Positions 20,322-32,050 of a DNA stretch of 40,392 nucleotides are shown here, piece after piece (within the stretch, counting starts at the first letter, position 1; every line of letters begins with the position of its first letter). Source of the stretch: Rhodocyclaceae bacterium (GTDB lineage: Bacteria > Pseudomonadota > Gammaproteobacteria > Burkholderiales > Rhodocyclaceae); assembly GCA_027492775.1 (NCBI GenBank), contig JAPUEC010000212.1:1-40392 (forward strand), given 5' to 3'. The translations under genes and the position numbers were made by a program. A model generated the notes under the pieces. The model ran no database searches and was not told where the DNA came from. It worked only from the letters and a program-made list of their open reading frames with translations.

Positions 20322-21587
20322 TCAACGCTTGAACATGCGATTGACGATGTGCAGGCCGGCGACCAGCGCTTCCACATCATCCGGCCCGTTGTAGAGGGCG
20401 AAGGAAGCGCGGGCGGTACCGGTGAGGCCGAGGTGCTCCATGAGCGGCATGGCGCAGTGATGCCCGGCGCGGATGGCGATGCCGTGATGGTCGAGAATGG
20501 TGCCAACGTCATGCGGGTGCGCGCCTTGCAATTCGAAGGAGACGATGGCGGTTTTCTCCGGCGCGGTGCCGATGCAGCGCAGGCCGGGAATTTCGCGCAG
20601 CGCTTCGGTCGTCAGCCGCAGCAGCGCCGCTTCGTGGGCGGCGATGCGCTTCAAACCCAGCGCCAGCACGTAATCGATGCTCGCTGCCAGGGTGATGGCG
20701 CCGGCGATGTTGGGTGTGCCGGCTTCGAAGCGCGCCGGCGGGTCGGCGTATTCAGTGCCGGAAAAGCGCACGGTGCGGATCATGTCGCCGCCGCCCTGCC
20801 AGGGCGGCATGGCGCGGAGCAGCTCCCGGCGGCCGTAAAGGGCGCCGATGCCGGTTGGGCCGTAGAGCTTGTGCCCGGAGAAGGCATAGAAATCGCAATC
20901 GAGCGCCTGCACATCGACTTCGACATGCGCCACCGCCTGGGCACCGTCCAGCAGCACCACGGCGCCGACGGCATGCGCCCGGGCGACGATCTCGGCCACC
21001 GGATTGACGGTACCGAGGGCGTTGGAAGCGTGGCCGACGGCGACGATGCGGGTGCGCTCGCCCAGCAGTTCGCCGAAGGCTGCCATGTCGAGCGCGCCGT
21101 CGGCATCGATGGGCACGACCTTGATGATGGCGCCGGTCTGCTCCGCCACCATCTGCCAGGGCACGATATTGGAGTGGTGTTCGAGCGTGGTGAGCAGGAT
21201 TTCGTCGCCCGGACGCAGCCGCGGCCGGCCATAGCACTGGGCGACGAGGTTGATCGCCTCGGTGGTGCCCCTTACGAAAATGATTTCTTCCTCGTGAGCG
21301 GCATTGAGGAAGGAGCGCACGATCTTCCGCGCTGCCTCGTAGGCGTCGGTGGCGCGCTGGGAAAGCTGATGCACGCCGCGATGGATGTTGGCGTTGCTCT
21401 CGCGGTAGAAGCGCGCCTCGGTCTCGATCACCGCCTGCGGCTTCTGCGTCGTCGCGGCATTGTCGAGATAGACCAGGCGTTTGTTGCGCAAGGGCCGCCC
21501 GAGGATGGGGAAATCCTCGCGCAGCTTCTCCAGCGTCTGGGCGTCGAACAGCTTCTCGGCGTGGGTGTTTTCGGTCAGGGCGTTCAT
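20322..21587 (-). CDS. sufS: Cysteine desulfurase SufS
   Basis: PLP enzyme that removes sulfur from cysteine as an enzyme-bound persulfide; 421 residues. Lys240 in FSGHKLYGPTG forms the Schiff base, Cys378 in RAGHHCAMPLM is the catalytic Cys on the short group II loop, and VYLDNAATTQKP and LEHHSNIVPWQ are the class hallmarks. The ATG overlaps the sufD stop (ATGA), which fixes the start over an arginine-rich upstream extension. Acts with SufU, encoded next. Confidence 0.97.
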   Translation of the reverse strand: MNALTENTHAEKLFDAQTLEKLREDFPILGRPLRNKRLVYLDNAATTQKPQAVIETEARFYRESNANIHRGVHQLSQRATDAYEAARKIVRSFLNAAHEEEIIFVRGTTEAINLVAQCYGRPRLRPGDEILLTTLEHHSNIVPWQMVAEQTGAIIKVVPIDADGALDMAAFGELLGERTRIVAVGHASNALGTVNPVAEIVARAHAVGAVVLLDGAQAVAHVEVDVQALDCDFYAFSGHKLYGPTGIGALYGRRELLRAMPPWQGGGDMIRTVRFSGTEYADPPARFEAGTPNIAGAITLAASIDYVLALGLKRIAAHEAALLRLTTEALREIPGLRCIGTAPEKTAIVSFELQGAHPHDVGTILDHHGIAIRAGHHCAMPLMEHLGLTGTARASFALYNGPDDVEALVAGLHIVNRMFKR

Positions 21588-22896
21588 GCGTTCTCCCGCA
21601 CGCGTTCGCCGGCCGGCAGGCGCGCCAGTAGCGCCGCTTCGAGGCGCTCCCGCAAGGCCGGGATGCCGATGCGCTCGATCACCTGGTGGCCGAAGGCGTG
21701 GGTGAGCATGGCGCGGCCGAGTTCGGCGTCGATGCCGCGTGTGCGCAGGTAGAAAAGCGCCGTTTCGTCCAGTTGGCCGATGGTGGCGCCGTGGGCACAC
21801 TTGACGTCGTCGGCGTAGATTTCCAGTTGCGGCCGGGCGTCGGCTTCGGCCTGCGGTGAAAGCAGCAGGGTGTCGCTGCGCTGCAGGGCATCGCTCTTGC
21901 GCGCGCCCTCGCGCACCAGGATGCGGCCGGTGAAAACGCCGCGCGCGCCGTCGTCGACAATGCCCCGGTAGTACTCGCGGCTGGTGCCGTGCGGCTGGGC
22001 GTGGTCGATGCGCGTCTGGTGATCGACATGCTGGCGGTCGACGGCGATGTAGAGGCCGTTGAAGAGGGTTTCGCAGCCCTCGCCGGCAAAGCGGGTGGCG
22101 ATGTCGTTGCGCGTCAGGCGCCCGCCGAGCGAGAAGGAATGCGATTCGAAATACGATCCCGCCAGCTGGGCGGCCGAAATATCGGCGAGGTGAAAGGCCT
22201 GCGCGCCTTCTTCCTGCACCTTGTAATGCCGGATGCGGGCGTTGGTGGCGAGAGAGACGCGGGTGACGCTGTTGGTCCAGTAGGGCGCGTCCGAGCGGCC
22301 GAAGTAGTGCTCGACGACGCTTGCTTGCGCGCCTTCCTCGGCGACGATCAGCACGCGTGGGTGGTTCGCCGTCCCCGCCGCGTCGGTGAGGAAAACAAGG
22401 TGCAGCGGCTGCTCGACGATGGCGCCGCGCGCCAGATGGATGAAGGCGCCGTCGGTGGCGAGGGCGGCGTTGAGCGCGGTCAGTGGCGTGCCGTCTTCCG
22501 GCGTGCCGAAATGCGGTTCGATGAGCTTGGCGTAGCGTGCCAGTGCCTCGGCGAGGTTAATGGCGGTGACGCCGGTGGGCAAAACGCCGGGCGCGGACAG
22601 CGTCGGCGCGTGGTGCCCGTTGACGAAGACCAGCCGGTGGCCTTCGCCGATGCCGGCGAGCAGGTCAGTTGCGTCGAGATGGGTGAGCGGAGCGGGCGCG
22701 GCGACGGGCAGCGATGCCGAGACCAGCGGCGCTAGGTTGGTGTATTTCCAGTTTTCGTTGGCGGGCGTGGGAAAGCCGGCGGCGGCGAAGCGTTCGAATG
22801 CTCGCTGTCGCACCGTCGCCAGCCAGGGCAGGCCACTGCCGGGCAAGGTCGCGGCGCGCTGGGCGAAATCCTCGGCGATGCCATCGGAAATAGCGT

Positions 22897-22900
<4 letters not shown>
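21584..22900 (-). CDS. sufD: Fe-S scaffold protein SufD
   Basis: Scaffold subunit of the SufBC2D complex, 438 residues of beta-helix fold. Key stretches are NENWKYTNLAPL near the N-terminus, HYKVQEEGAQAFHL, GCETLFNGLY, and the conserved HGATIGQLDETALFYLRTRG containing the His that contacts SufB, followed by LGRAMLTHAFGHQVIE. The start is TTG, overlapping the sufC stop as TTGA, with GGGAG seven bases upstream. Sits between sufC and sufS in the operon. Confidence 0.95.
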
Positions 22901-23673
<773 letters not shown>

Positions 23674-23681
23674 GATTTTCC

Positions 23682-25130
<1,449 letters not shown>

Positions 25131-25516
25131 TGCGTCAATCTCCTTGGGGCCAGGAGAAGCGCGGCGACGGGGCAAATGGGGCGTGGGGGCCACCAGCCAG
25201 TCGCACCGTCAGCCGGGGCTTCAATGGTGTTCCGAAAAGGCGGGTCATGCCGGCTTGAGGGGAGGCAACGCCAACACCGCCTCTTTGGAACACGCACTGG
25301 TTAGTCAAGGTGGATCAAATCAAGTTCAACGTTCGAACAGAGGGTCAATGCAAATGCGGTCGGAAAGCCAGGCCCGGGGGTGAGCGGCGGTAGAAGGCCG
25401 GTCATGGCAAGACAATAGCCGCCGCTTGAAGACTTTGGCATTATGCCGATTGGGCGTGGCGGGGTCGTTCAATGGAATGCAGCCGCCCGGTGACGACAAT
25501 TCGTTGCGGGAAACCG
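25131..25516. other. Divergent intergenic region between sufB and DUF805 gene
   Basis: This 386-bp gap must hold the suf promoter on the minus strand and the DUF805 promoter on the plus strand. I see no clear sigma-70 pair. TAGTCAAGG (25302-25310; minus strand CCTTGACTA) resembles one half of an IscR type 1 site, but the other half is poor, so I do not call it. For the plus strand, TTGAAG near 25426 and TATGCC near 25443 are loosely promoter-like. Confidence 0.5.
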
Positions 25517-26998
25517 ATGACCAATACCTTCTCGATTATTCTCACGGGCGACATCCTTCCCGGTTTTCAGGCTGGAAACGTTGCCGCGGCGCTGGCCAAG
25601 CTGCTCAAGACGACGGAGGAAAAGGCAGCCGGACTGCTTCTCGGCCGGGAGACAGTGATCAAGCGCAACGTCGCGCCGGACGACGTGGATCGCTATATCC
25701 GCGCCTTGAGCCAGGCGGGCGCGGCTGTTTTGCATCGCCCCATGCCGATTGTCCCGCCAGCGCCGGAAATGGCGCTGCAACCAAAGCAGCAACCGGCAGC
25801 GCCGGCGCCAGCGCCCGAATCGCCGGTTCGCCCACCGCCCTCGGCTGCGAGCGAGCTTGCGATTGTCGAAACCGTGATCTGCCCGAGCTGCGGCCACAGC
25901 CAGCCCAAACGCACGCTTTGCCTGAAATGCAGTTGCGACATGCCGCGCATGCAGGCCGCCAAGGAGAAGGAAGCAACGGAACCCAAGGCGCCGCCGGAGC
26001 CGGCCTATTGGGCCAGCCCGCGGGCGAACGTCGAGGATATGGATGACGGCGAATCAGAAGCGCCGTCCGCGATTGGGGTGTCCTTGAACGGACGTATCGG
26101 ACGCTTACGCTACCTTGCCTACGCGTGGCCGATCATGTTCGTGGGATTGGTGGCGTTTGCCATTATTTTGCTCACTACGCTTCGCCTTAAAGCCAGCGGA
26201 TTTTTATTGATGCTACCGTTTTTCCTGATTTTTTTCTGGATGACCCTTCGAATCATGGTTTTGCGATTACATGACCTGAATCGCAGCGGGAAATGGGTGC
26301 TGGCTTTAATTCTGGTATCGATTGCAGCGAGCGCGACGCAGTCCCCGACGTTGATCGTGATGTCGACGGTGATTTACTGGTTGAGTACGCTTGCTCTCAT
26401 GGCATGGCCGGGAACAGTTGGCGCGAACGACTACGGGCTGCCTTGCGGCGCCAATACCTTTTGGGTGAAGGTGGGCGCGTTTTTGATCATCGCCCTCTGG
26501 ACTATTGGCATCCTGATTCTACTGAGGACGCCCGGCGCCGGAAAAATGATTTTATCCGGCGCGATGGGTAAAGCGCCTGCCGCGTTGGAGCAGACAGCAG
26601 GCGGAGAGGCAAGTTATGTGGAAGTCCGAGTCGATCAGGAGGTTTCCGGGCGCAACATTGAAATGGCATTTTTCGGCAAGGTTCATAGCGAGTCGGATTG
26701 CCACACCTTTTCGGACAAGCTCAAGAGTCGGTTGCCGACCAGTTGCCCCAATTGTGTTGTCAGAACTATGCAATGCAAGTCACAGTTATTGCCGCGCTAT
26801 GCCATGCTTTTCGACAACACGCCCTCCAGTCTCACATACATGAGCCTTGCTAGCGGCGATCAATCTGAACGGGAGGGGCGTATTGTTTTCTGGGGGCTTT
26901 CGGTGGCCGAGAGCGACATCGTTTGCGATTCGCTGGTTGCGCGCATGCAACAATCCCAAAAAGGTCGGGTGCGATGTATTCGCGCCCGAGCGCCGTAA
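25517..26998 (+). CDS. DUF805 membrane protein with N-terminal ligand-like domain, zinc ribbon and Cys-rich C-terminal domain
   Basis: A 493-residue four-part protein. Residues 1-75 (FSIILTGDILPGFQAGNVAAALAKLL...) match a small N-terminal domain common in betaproteobacterial membrane proteins. A Pro/Ala linker leads to a zinc ribbon (Cys122, 125, 135, 138). Residues about 188-335 are a DUF805 domain: GRIGRLRYLAYAWPIMF, several helices, and the signature RLHDLNRSGKW. Residues about 365-493 form a soluble domain with Cys395, 410, 413, 420, 470 and 487 that I do not recognise. ATG at 25517 is chosen over a GTG further upstream because MTNTFSIIL is the usual domain start. Function unknown; divergent from the suf operon. 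Confidence 0.8.
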   Translation: MTNTFSIILTGDILPGFQAGNVAAALAKLLKTTEEKAAGLLLGRETVIKRNVAPDDVDRYIRALSQAGAAVLHRPMPIVPPAPEMALQPKQQPAAPAPAPESPVRPPPSAASELAIVETVICPSCGHSQPKRTLCLKCSCDMPRMQAAKEKEATEPKAPPEPAYWASPRANVEDMDDGESEAPSAIGVSLNGRIGRLRYLAYAWPIMFVGLVAFAIILLTTLRLKASGFLLMLPFFLIFFWMTLRIMVLRLHDLNRSGKWVLALILVSIAASATQSPTLIVMSTVIYWLSTLALMAWPGTVGANDYGLPCGANTFWVKVGAFLIIALWTIGILILLRTPGAGKMILSGAMGKAPAALEQTAGGEASYVEVRVDQEVSGRNIEMAFFGKVHSESDCHTFSDKLKSRLPTSCPNCVVRTMQCKSQLLPRYAMLFDNTPSSLTYMSLASGDQSEREGRIVFWGLSVAESDIVCDSLVARMQQSQKGRVRCIRARAP

Positions 26999-27050
26999 CC
27001 GCCGTTTTTCAAGCTGAGCTGCTGATGCGGCAGTAGAGCGCCATACTGGC

Positions 27051-28775
27051 TCACGCTGCCGTGTTGAAATCCCGCCCTTCCTTCACCTCGCGCACGACCC
27101 CGATGCGGACGACGAAGTCGCCGAAGCGTTCGCCCGGCTGCCGCTCGGCGGCGTAGCGGCGGATGAGGGGCGTTAGCGTCGCCAACAGTTTTTCCTCGTT
27201 GGCGTTCTCCAGCACCATCCGATTCAGGCGCTGACCGTGGAAACCGCCGCCGAGGTATAGGTTGTAGGTGCCCGGCCCGCGCCCGCTGAAACCGATTTCA
27301 GCGAGATAAGGGCGCGAGCAGCCGTTGGGGCAGCCGCTCATGCGGATGATGATGGGTTCTTCGCCAAGGCCGCATTCGGTGACCAGCGCTTCGAGCTTGG
27401 TCATAAAAGTGGGCAGGTAGCGCTCACTCTCGGCCATGGCCAGACCGCAGGTGGGTAGCGCGACGCAGGCCATGGCGTTGCGGCGCAGCAGGCTGAAGTT
27501 GCCATCGAGACCGTGTTCCGCCAGCAGGGCGGCGATTTTTTCCCGCTCCGCCTCGGCGATGCGGGCGATGATCAGGTTCTGATTGGCGGTGATGCGGAAT
27601 TCGCCCGTATGGATTTTGGCGATTTCCCGCAGGCCTGTGAGCAGGCGGCGCTCGGCGCCATCCCGCACACGGCCGTTCTCGATGAAGAGGGTGTAATGCC
27701 ACTGGCCGTCACTGCCGGTGTTCCAGCCGAAGCGGTCGCAGTTGGTGTCGAATTGGAAGGGCCGGGCCGCACCGAGCGTGAAGCCGAGGCGGCGCTCCAA
27801 CTCGGCCTTGAACCAGTCGAGGCCGCGGTCGTCGATGGTGTATTTCATCCGCGCGTGCTTGCGCTCGACCCGGTCGCCGTAGTCGCGTTGCAGCGTCACC
27901 ACTTTTTCGGCGACCTCGATCACCTGTTCCGGCCGGCAGAAGCCGATGACGTCGGCCAGGCGCGGATAGGTGGCCGGGTCGCGGTCGGTGCGCCCAAGGC
28001 CGCCGCCGACCGCGACATTGAAGCCGGCCAGCCGGCCATCCTCGACGATGGCGATGAAACCGAGATCCTGGATGAAGATATCGACGTCATTCACCGGCGG
28101 GACGACGAAGGCGATCTTGAATTTGCGCGGCAGATAGGTCGGCCCATAGATCGGTTCGTCTTCCTCCACGCCCACCAGCGGCGCTTCGTCCAGCCAGATC
28201 TCGCGATAAGCGTGCGTGCGCGGCAGCAAGTGGGCGCTCACCTCTTTGGCATACTCGTAGAGCTCGGCGTGGATGGCGGCGGGTTCCGGGTTCGAGGAGC
28301 AGAGCACGCCGCGATTGTCGTCGCCGCAGGCGGCGATGGTATCGAGCAGGGCCGCGTCGATGGCTTGGATGGTGCGTTTCAAGTCCTTTTTCAGCACGCC
28401 GTGCAGTTGAAAAGTCTGGCGCGTGGTCAGGCGCAGGCTTTGGTCGCAGTAACGGCGGGCGATCTCGTCGAGTTGCAGCCACTGGGCAGGCTGACAGACG
28501 CCACCCGGCAGGCGCAGGCGCACCATGAACTGGTAGGCGGGTTCGAGCTTCTGGCGCCGACGCTCCATGCGCAGGTCGCGGTCGTCCTGTTCGTAGATGC
28601 CGTGGAACTTGAGAATCTGCGTGGCTTCCTCGGGAATCGACCCCGTGATCGGGTCGCGCAAGCCCTCGGCGATGCCGCCGCGCAGGAAATGGCTGCTGCG
28701 CTTGACCGTCTCGGCGGGGTTGAGCGCTTCAAGCGGTTGCGAGACGTCGCGGCTGCGGTCGAGCGGGTCCTTCAT
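27051..28775 (-). CDS. cysI: Assimilatory sulfite reductase hemoprotein beta-component CysI
   Basis: Cytoplasmic enzyme reducing sulfite to sulfide with six electrons from CysJ; 574 residues. The siroheme/4Fe-4S ligands are Cys437-x5-Cys443 (ACVALPTC) and Cys482-x3-Cys486 ([17 protein letters not shown]). [13 protein letters not shown] at 117-129 is the siroheme-binding region. ATG at 28775 is eight bases past TAGGA and 8 bp after the cysJ stop; an upstream ATG at 28781 would leave no space for the ribosome site. Product sulfide feeds cysteine synthesis and so Fe-S assembly by the suf genes nearby. Confidence 0.96.
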   Translation of the reverse strand: MKDPLDRSRDVSQPLEALNPAETVKRSSHFLRGGIAEGLRDPITGSIPEEATQILKFHGIYEQDDRDLRMERRRQKLEPAYQFMVRLRLPGGVCQPAQWLQLDEIARRYCDQSLRLTTRQTFQLHGVLKKDLKRTIQAIDAALLDTIAACGDDNRGVLCSSNPEPAAIHAELYEYAKEVSAHLLPRTHAYREIWLDEAPLVGVEEDEPIYGPTYLPRKFKIAFVVPPVNDVDIFIQDLGFIAIVEDGRLAGFNVAVGGGLGRTDRDPATYPRLADVIGFCRPEQVIEVAEKVVTLQRDYGDRVERKHARMKYTIDDRGLDWFKAELERRLGFTLGAARPFQFDTNCDRFGWNTGSDGQWHYTLFIENGRVRDGAERRLLTGLREIAKIHTGEFRITANQNLIIARIAEAEREKIAALLAEHGLDGNFSLLRRNAMACVALPTCGLAMAESERYLPTFMTKLEALVTECGLGEEPIIIRMSGCPNGCSRPYLAEIGFSGRGPGTYNLYLGGGFHGQRLNRMVLENANEEKLLATLTPLIRRYAAERQPGERFGDFVVRIGVVREVKEGRDFNTAA

Positions 28776-28783
28776 CGGCATTC

Positions 28784-30598
28784 CTAATAGACATCGCGCT
28801 GGTAGCGCTTTTCCTGTTGCAGGCGCTTGAGCGTCGCCTCGGCGGTCTCCGCGTCCATGCCGCCCTCGAGCTGAAGGATGGCCGAAAGCGCGGCATGGAT
28901 GTCGGGTGCGAGGCGGCTGGCGTCGCCGCAAACGTAGATCGTGGCGCCTGCCTCAATCCAGGCGTATATCTCCTTGCCGCGTTCGAGCAGGCGGTGCTGG
29001 ACATAGATTTTCTCTTCCTGGTCGCGCGAGAAGGCCACGTCCATGCGGGTGAGGCGGCCATCCTTGAGCAGGCGCTGCCATTCGAGCTGGTAGAGGAAAT
29101 CAGTGCGGAAATGGCGGTCGCCGAAGAAAAGCCAGTTCTTTCCCGGCGCGCCGATCGCCTCGCGTTCCTGCATGAAGGCGCGGAAGGGCGCAACGCCGGT
29201 GCCGGCGCCGATCATGATGATGGGCGCGGCATTGTCGGCCGGCAGCTTGAAATTCTTGTTGCTCTCGATGAACACCGGCACCTTGTCGGCGCCATCGTGC
29301 TGCCGGGCGAGCCAGCTCGAAGCGGTGCCCTGGCGCTGGCGGCCGTGGCTCTCATAACGCACCACCGCCACCGTGAGATGGGCCTCGTCCGGAAAGGCGG
29401 CCTTGCTGGAAGCGATGGAATAAAGCCGCGGCTGGAGTTTGCGCAGCATGCCGACAAAGGTGGTGGCGTCGATTCCCGGCGCCGGGAATTCCGCGATCAC
29501 GTCGACGATCTGCCGGCCGGCGGTCCAGGCGCGCAGGTCAGCACGGTTCTCCGGTGCGACGCGTGCGAGCAGCTCTGCCGACCCGGTCAGTTGCGCATAC
29601 TGTTCGAGGAAACGCGGCGTCAGGGTGGTGATCTCGTAGGTGCACACCAGCGCCTCGGCCAACGGCATTTCGCCCGTTTCGTCCGGAACCGACGCTTCCG
29701 GCGGGAGCGCCAGCCGCGCCAGCAGCTCTTCGGCGAGCGCCGGATCGTTCTTCGCAACCACGCCGAGCGCGTCGCCGGGAGCATAGGTTAGTCCCGAACC
29801 CTCGAGCGAAAGCTCGACATGCAGCGTCTCCTTGCCCGAACCCCGGCCATTGAGATTGAGCATGGCGACAACCGGCGCGGGGAAAGGATCGTGCTGGCCG
29901 TGGCGGGCCGGCATCGATTGGAGCGCCGGCATGGAAATCGCGGGGGTCGCAGGCGGCGCAGTCGCCTGCATTTCGGTAGCAAACGTGGCGAGCACCGCTT
30001 CGATCCATTGCACCGCTGGCACCTGAAAATCCACGTCGCAGTCGGCGCGTGGATGCAGCCTCGTGGCGCCGAGCGTTTCCAGCCGTTGGTCGAAGTCCTT
30101 GGCGGTCTGGCAGAAGTTTTCGTAGCTTGAATCGCCCAGGCCGAGCACCGCGAAGCGGGTTTCCGCCAGGCGTGGCGCCTTGGCGGAATGCAGGAATTCA
30201 TAGAAGGTCGTCGCCGGCCCCGGCGGCTCGCCCTCGCCATAGGTGCTGGTGATGACCACGAGGTCGCGGACGTCTCGCAATTCCTGCAGGCGGAAATCCG
30301 CCATGTCGACCGCTCGCGCGGCCATGCCTCTTGCCGTTGCCAGCGCGGCCATGTCCTCAGCCAGCGACTCTGAACGCCCGGTCTCCGAGCCGTAGAGAAT
30401 GGTCAGTTGTCGCGCCGGGGCCGTGCTGGCAGGCGGAGCGGCCGCTACCGCCGGCGCGGCGCCGGGCCTGCGGGCGATGCCGGCAAGATAGCCGCTGATC
30501 CACAGCGCTTCGTCGGGGGAGAGCGTCTTGAGCAGGGTTTCCAGCTGCTGGGCATGCTCGAAAGTCAGCGGTGCGGGGTTGGGATCTCTTGCCGTCAT
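28784..30598 (-). CDS. cysJ: Sulfite reductase [NADPH] flavoprotein alpha-component CysJ
   Basis: FMN/FAD diflavin reductase that passes NADPH electrons to CysI; 604 residues (E. coli 599). A flavodoxin-like domain at about 65-205 ([33 protein letters not shown]), then an FAD domain with RLYSIASS, the NADP-binding [19 protein letters not shown], and the family C-terminal YQRDVY. The first about 60 residues carry [28 protein letters not shown], standard for CysJ. ATG at 30598 chosen over a TTG one codon upstream. Confidence 0.96.
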   Translation of the reverse strand: MTARDPNPAPLTFEHAQQLETLLKTLSPDEALWISGYLAGIARRPGAAPAVAAAPPASTAPARQLTILYGSETGRSESLAEDMAALATARGMAARAVDMADFRLQELRDVRDLVVITSTYGEGEPPGPATTFYEFLHSAKAPRLAETRFAVLGLGDSSYENFCQTAKDFDQRLETLGATRLHPRADCDVDFQVPAVQWIEAVLATFATEMQATAPPATPAISMPALQSMPARHGQHDPFPAPVVAMLNLNGRGSGKETLHVELSLEGSGLTYAPGDALGVVAKNDPALAEELLARLALPPEASVPDETGEMPLAEALVCTYEITTLTPRFLEQYAQLTGSAELLARVAPENRADLRAWTAGRQIVDVIAEFPAPGIDATTFVGMLRKLQPRLYSIASSKAAFPDEAHLTVAVVRYESHGRQRQGTASSWLARQHDGADKVPVFIESNKNFKLPADNAAPIIMIGAGTGVAPFRAFMQEREAIGAPGKNWLFFGDRHFRTDFLYQLEWQRLLKDGRLTRMDVAFSRDQEEKIYVQHRLLERGKEIYAWIEAGATIYVCGDASRLAPDIHAALSAILQLEGGMDAETAEATLKRLQQEKRYQRDVY

Positions 30599-30624
30599 CA
30601 AAAATGCTCGGGCGCCGGCTGGTG

Positions 30625-31074
30625 CTAAAGCGTGGAGAAGAGGCGGTCGGGAAGCGCCTGGCGAATTTCCTGCGGACTATGTTTCGCGAAGTTCTTGCTG
30701 ATCTCCGTGTTCACCAGCGCCGTTGTGCCGGCGCCGAGTCTTTCCCGCAGCAAGCCGAGGAAAGCGGGCTCCGCCATGAGGCATAGCGCGTCGTACTTGC
30801 CTTGCTGGCGCCCTGTTTCCAGTTCAGCCGCCAGCTCCTCGGCGAAACGCATGACCTCGTGCCACTTCGCGCTATCCCGCACCTCGACCGCATGCTTGCC
30901 CGGACCGCCACTGTCGGCGGCGCTGCCCGGCCCATCGGTGACCAGATACTGCTCGCGCAACCGAGATTCCGGCCGGCAAAGCGTCTTCAACTCATGCAAC
31001 GGCCCCATCGGCGTCTCCGCCAGAAAAATCCGTGCCGTCGTACTGTTTGCTGCAACCACCCAAGCCTGGGCCAT
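30625..31074 (-). CDS. Host-attachment-family protein
   Basis: A 149-residue soluble protein of the family annotated as required for attachment to host cells (best known from Agrobacterium-like bacteria and common in free-living proteobacteria). The start MAQAWVVAANSTTARIFLAE, the basic PESRLREQYLVTDGPG, and the C-terminal motif ALVNTEISKNFAKHSPQEIRQALPD are diagnostic. The fold resembles eRF1-like/peptidyl-tRNA-associated proteins in some families, but function here is unknown. Same strand as cysJ with a 26-bp gap, so possibly co-transcribed with cysJI. Confidence 0.87.
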   Translation of the reverse strand: MAQAWVVAANSTTARIFLAETPMGPLHELKTLCRPESRLREQYLVTDGPGSAADSGGPGKHAVEVRDSAKWHEVMRFAEELAAELETGRQQGKYDALCLMAEPAFLGLLRERLGAGTTALVNTEISKNFAKHSPQEIRQALPDRLFSTL

Positions 31075-31249
31075 TTTTCGTCTCCTTTAAAAGCGGCGTT
31101 CGAAAAAGATCAACGAAGAGGTTTGGCAGGGGAGGGGGCAATGGGTTCCGATGCGGCGAACGTTTGTTGGATTGGGGTGCGGTCGTTTTTCTTTACATCG
31201 TATTTTTCGCGGAATCAGGCAGCCCTTGCCCAACAAGGCAACTCATTGG

Positions 31250-31265
31250 TGGCATGCGTCATGCT
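31250..31265 (+). promoter_or_regulatory. Sigma-54 (-24/-12) promoter for PEP-CTERM gene
   Basis: TGGCATGCGTCATGCT matches the sigma-54 consensus TGGCAC-N5-TTGC at eight of ten fixed positions, including invariant GG and GC twelve bases apart. Start of transcription would lie near 31277, about 65 bp before the PEP-CTERM start codon. An inverted repeat TTGCC-N6-GGCAA lies at 31226-31241 just upstream. Confidence 0.6.
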
Positions 31266-31341
31266 AAAGGGGCCCGCGATGCCGCGAGGTATCGCAAAAA
31301 ACGATAAATATCCCCAATGTTTCAGACAGAGGACATGACGT

Positions 31342-32004
31342 ATGCACGCATCGCTCAGAAAAACGATTTTCCTGCTTCTTGCCCTGGTCGGGCTGTGGTC
31401 GAGCACCCAGGTCCGCGCCGATATTTTGATCGGCTCCGGGGTGGTGGGCGCCACGCTCAGGCATTTTGAGATCGACGGGACGAAGAGCTACCTTACCTAC
31501 AACCCCGGTTTGATCGAGCCGGGCGGCCCCGCGCCAATGGATTTCCGCATTGCCGGCGAGCTTGATGCGCTCATTACGCCATTCGAGCGCACCTACCAAG
31601 TCGAAGGAGTTGAATATATCTATATTGATTACACGCTCATGTTCAAAAATGTGAATCTCGTTGGCAGCAACTTGCCTACGGGGTTCGAATTTCCTCTTTT
31701 CCCTATTGTCATCAACTCGCTCAGTGGGTCATCGATCAGTTTCTCGGGCGCCGAGCAGCAGTGTCTGGGCAATTGCACGCCTTCCGTTTCGGGCTCGATA
31801 GAACACGGCAGGCTGTATCTCGATGGCAGGGATCCCATTGAGAACGGTCGATTCATGGAGCAATACAGCATCTACATCGAAGCGAGCGAAGTTCCCGAAC
31901 CAGGAACGGCTTTGCTCATACTCTTGAGTTTTGGATTGCTGTATTCTCTGGCCGCAAGACGGCGCTGCGTTCTTCAGCGTTGCATCAATCCATCGGCTGA
32001 ATAA
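31342..32004 (+). CDS. PEP-CTERM sorting-domain exported protein
   Basis: A 220-residue exported protein that the EpsH/exosortase system would recognise, process and deliver to the surface or matrix. Signal peptide MHASLRKTIFLLLALVGLWSSTQVRA; the body is beta-rich with a Cys pair (QQCLGNC, 141 and 145). The sorting signal is VPEPGTALLILLSFGLLYSLAARRR (184-208): PEP motif, hydrophobic helix, Arg cluster. Oddly a 12-residue tail (CVLQRCINPSAE) continues past the Arg cluster, which usually is the end. Composition is visibly more AT-rich than the neighbours. Exosortase is not in the window. Confidence 0.88.
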   Translation: MHASLRKTIFLLLALVGLWSSTQVRADILIGSGVVGATLRHFEIDGTKSYLTYNPGLIEPGGPAPMDFRIAGELDALITPFERTYQVEGVEYIYIDYTLMFKNVNLVGSNLPTGFEFPLFPIVINSLSGSSISFSGAEQQCLGNCTPSVSGSIEHGRLYLDGRDPIENGRFMEQYSIYIEASEVPEPGTALLILLSFGLLYSLAARRRCVLQRCINPSAE

Positions 32005-32026
32005 AAAAGGGGGCCGCACGGCCCCC
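32003..32026 (-). terminator. Rho-independent terminator after iorB
   Basis: A 7-bp stem GGGGGCC / GGCCCCC (32009-32026) with a four-base loop is followed on the minus strand by TTTTTT (32003-32008). It lies 24 bp past the iorB stop. The T-run overlaps the stop codon of the convergent PEP-CTERM gene; on the plus strand only TT follows, so it acts mainly leftward. Confidence 0.85.
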
Positions 32027-32050
32027 TTGCGTTGTCCCGGTCGGCGAGAC

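Noticed and set aside
25296-25312. IscR-like half site upstream of sufB
   Set aside because: Only one half (TTGACTA) resembles the consensus; the symmetric half is poor and no promoter boxes frame it.
27513-28787. Plus-strand 424-residue open frame opposite cysI
   Set aside because: Antisense to cysI, no ribosome site and no domain.
31118-31141. Possible -24/-12 element TTGGCAGGGGAGGGGGCA
   Set aside because: GG to GC spacing is one base too long; the element at 31250-31265 fits correctly.
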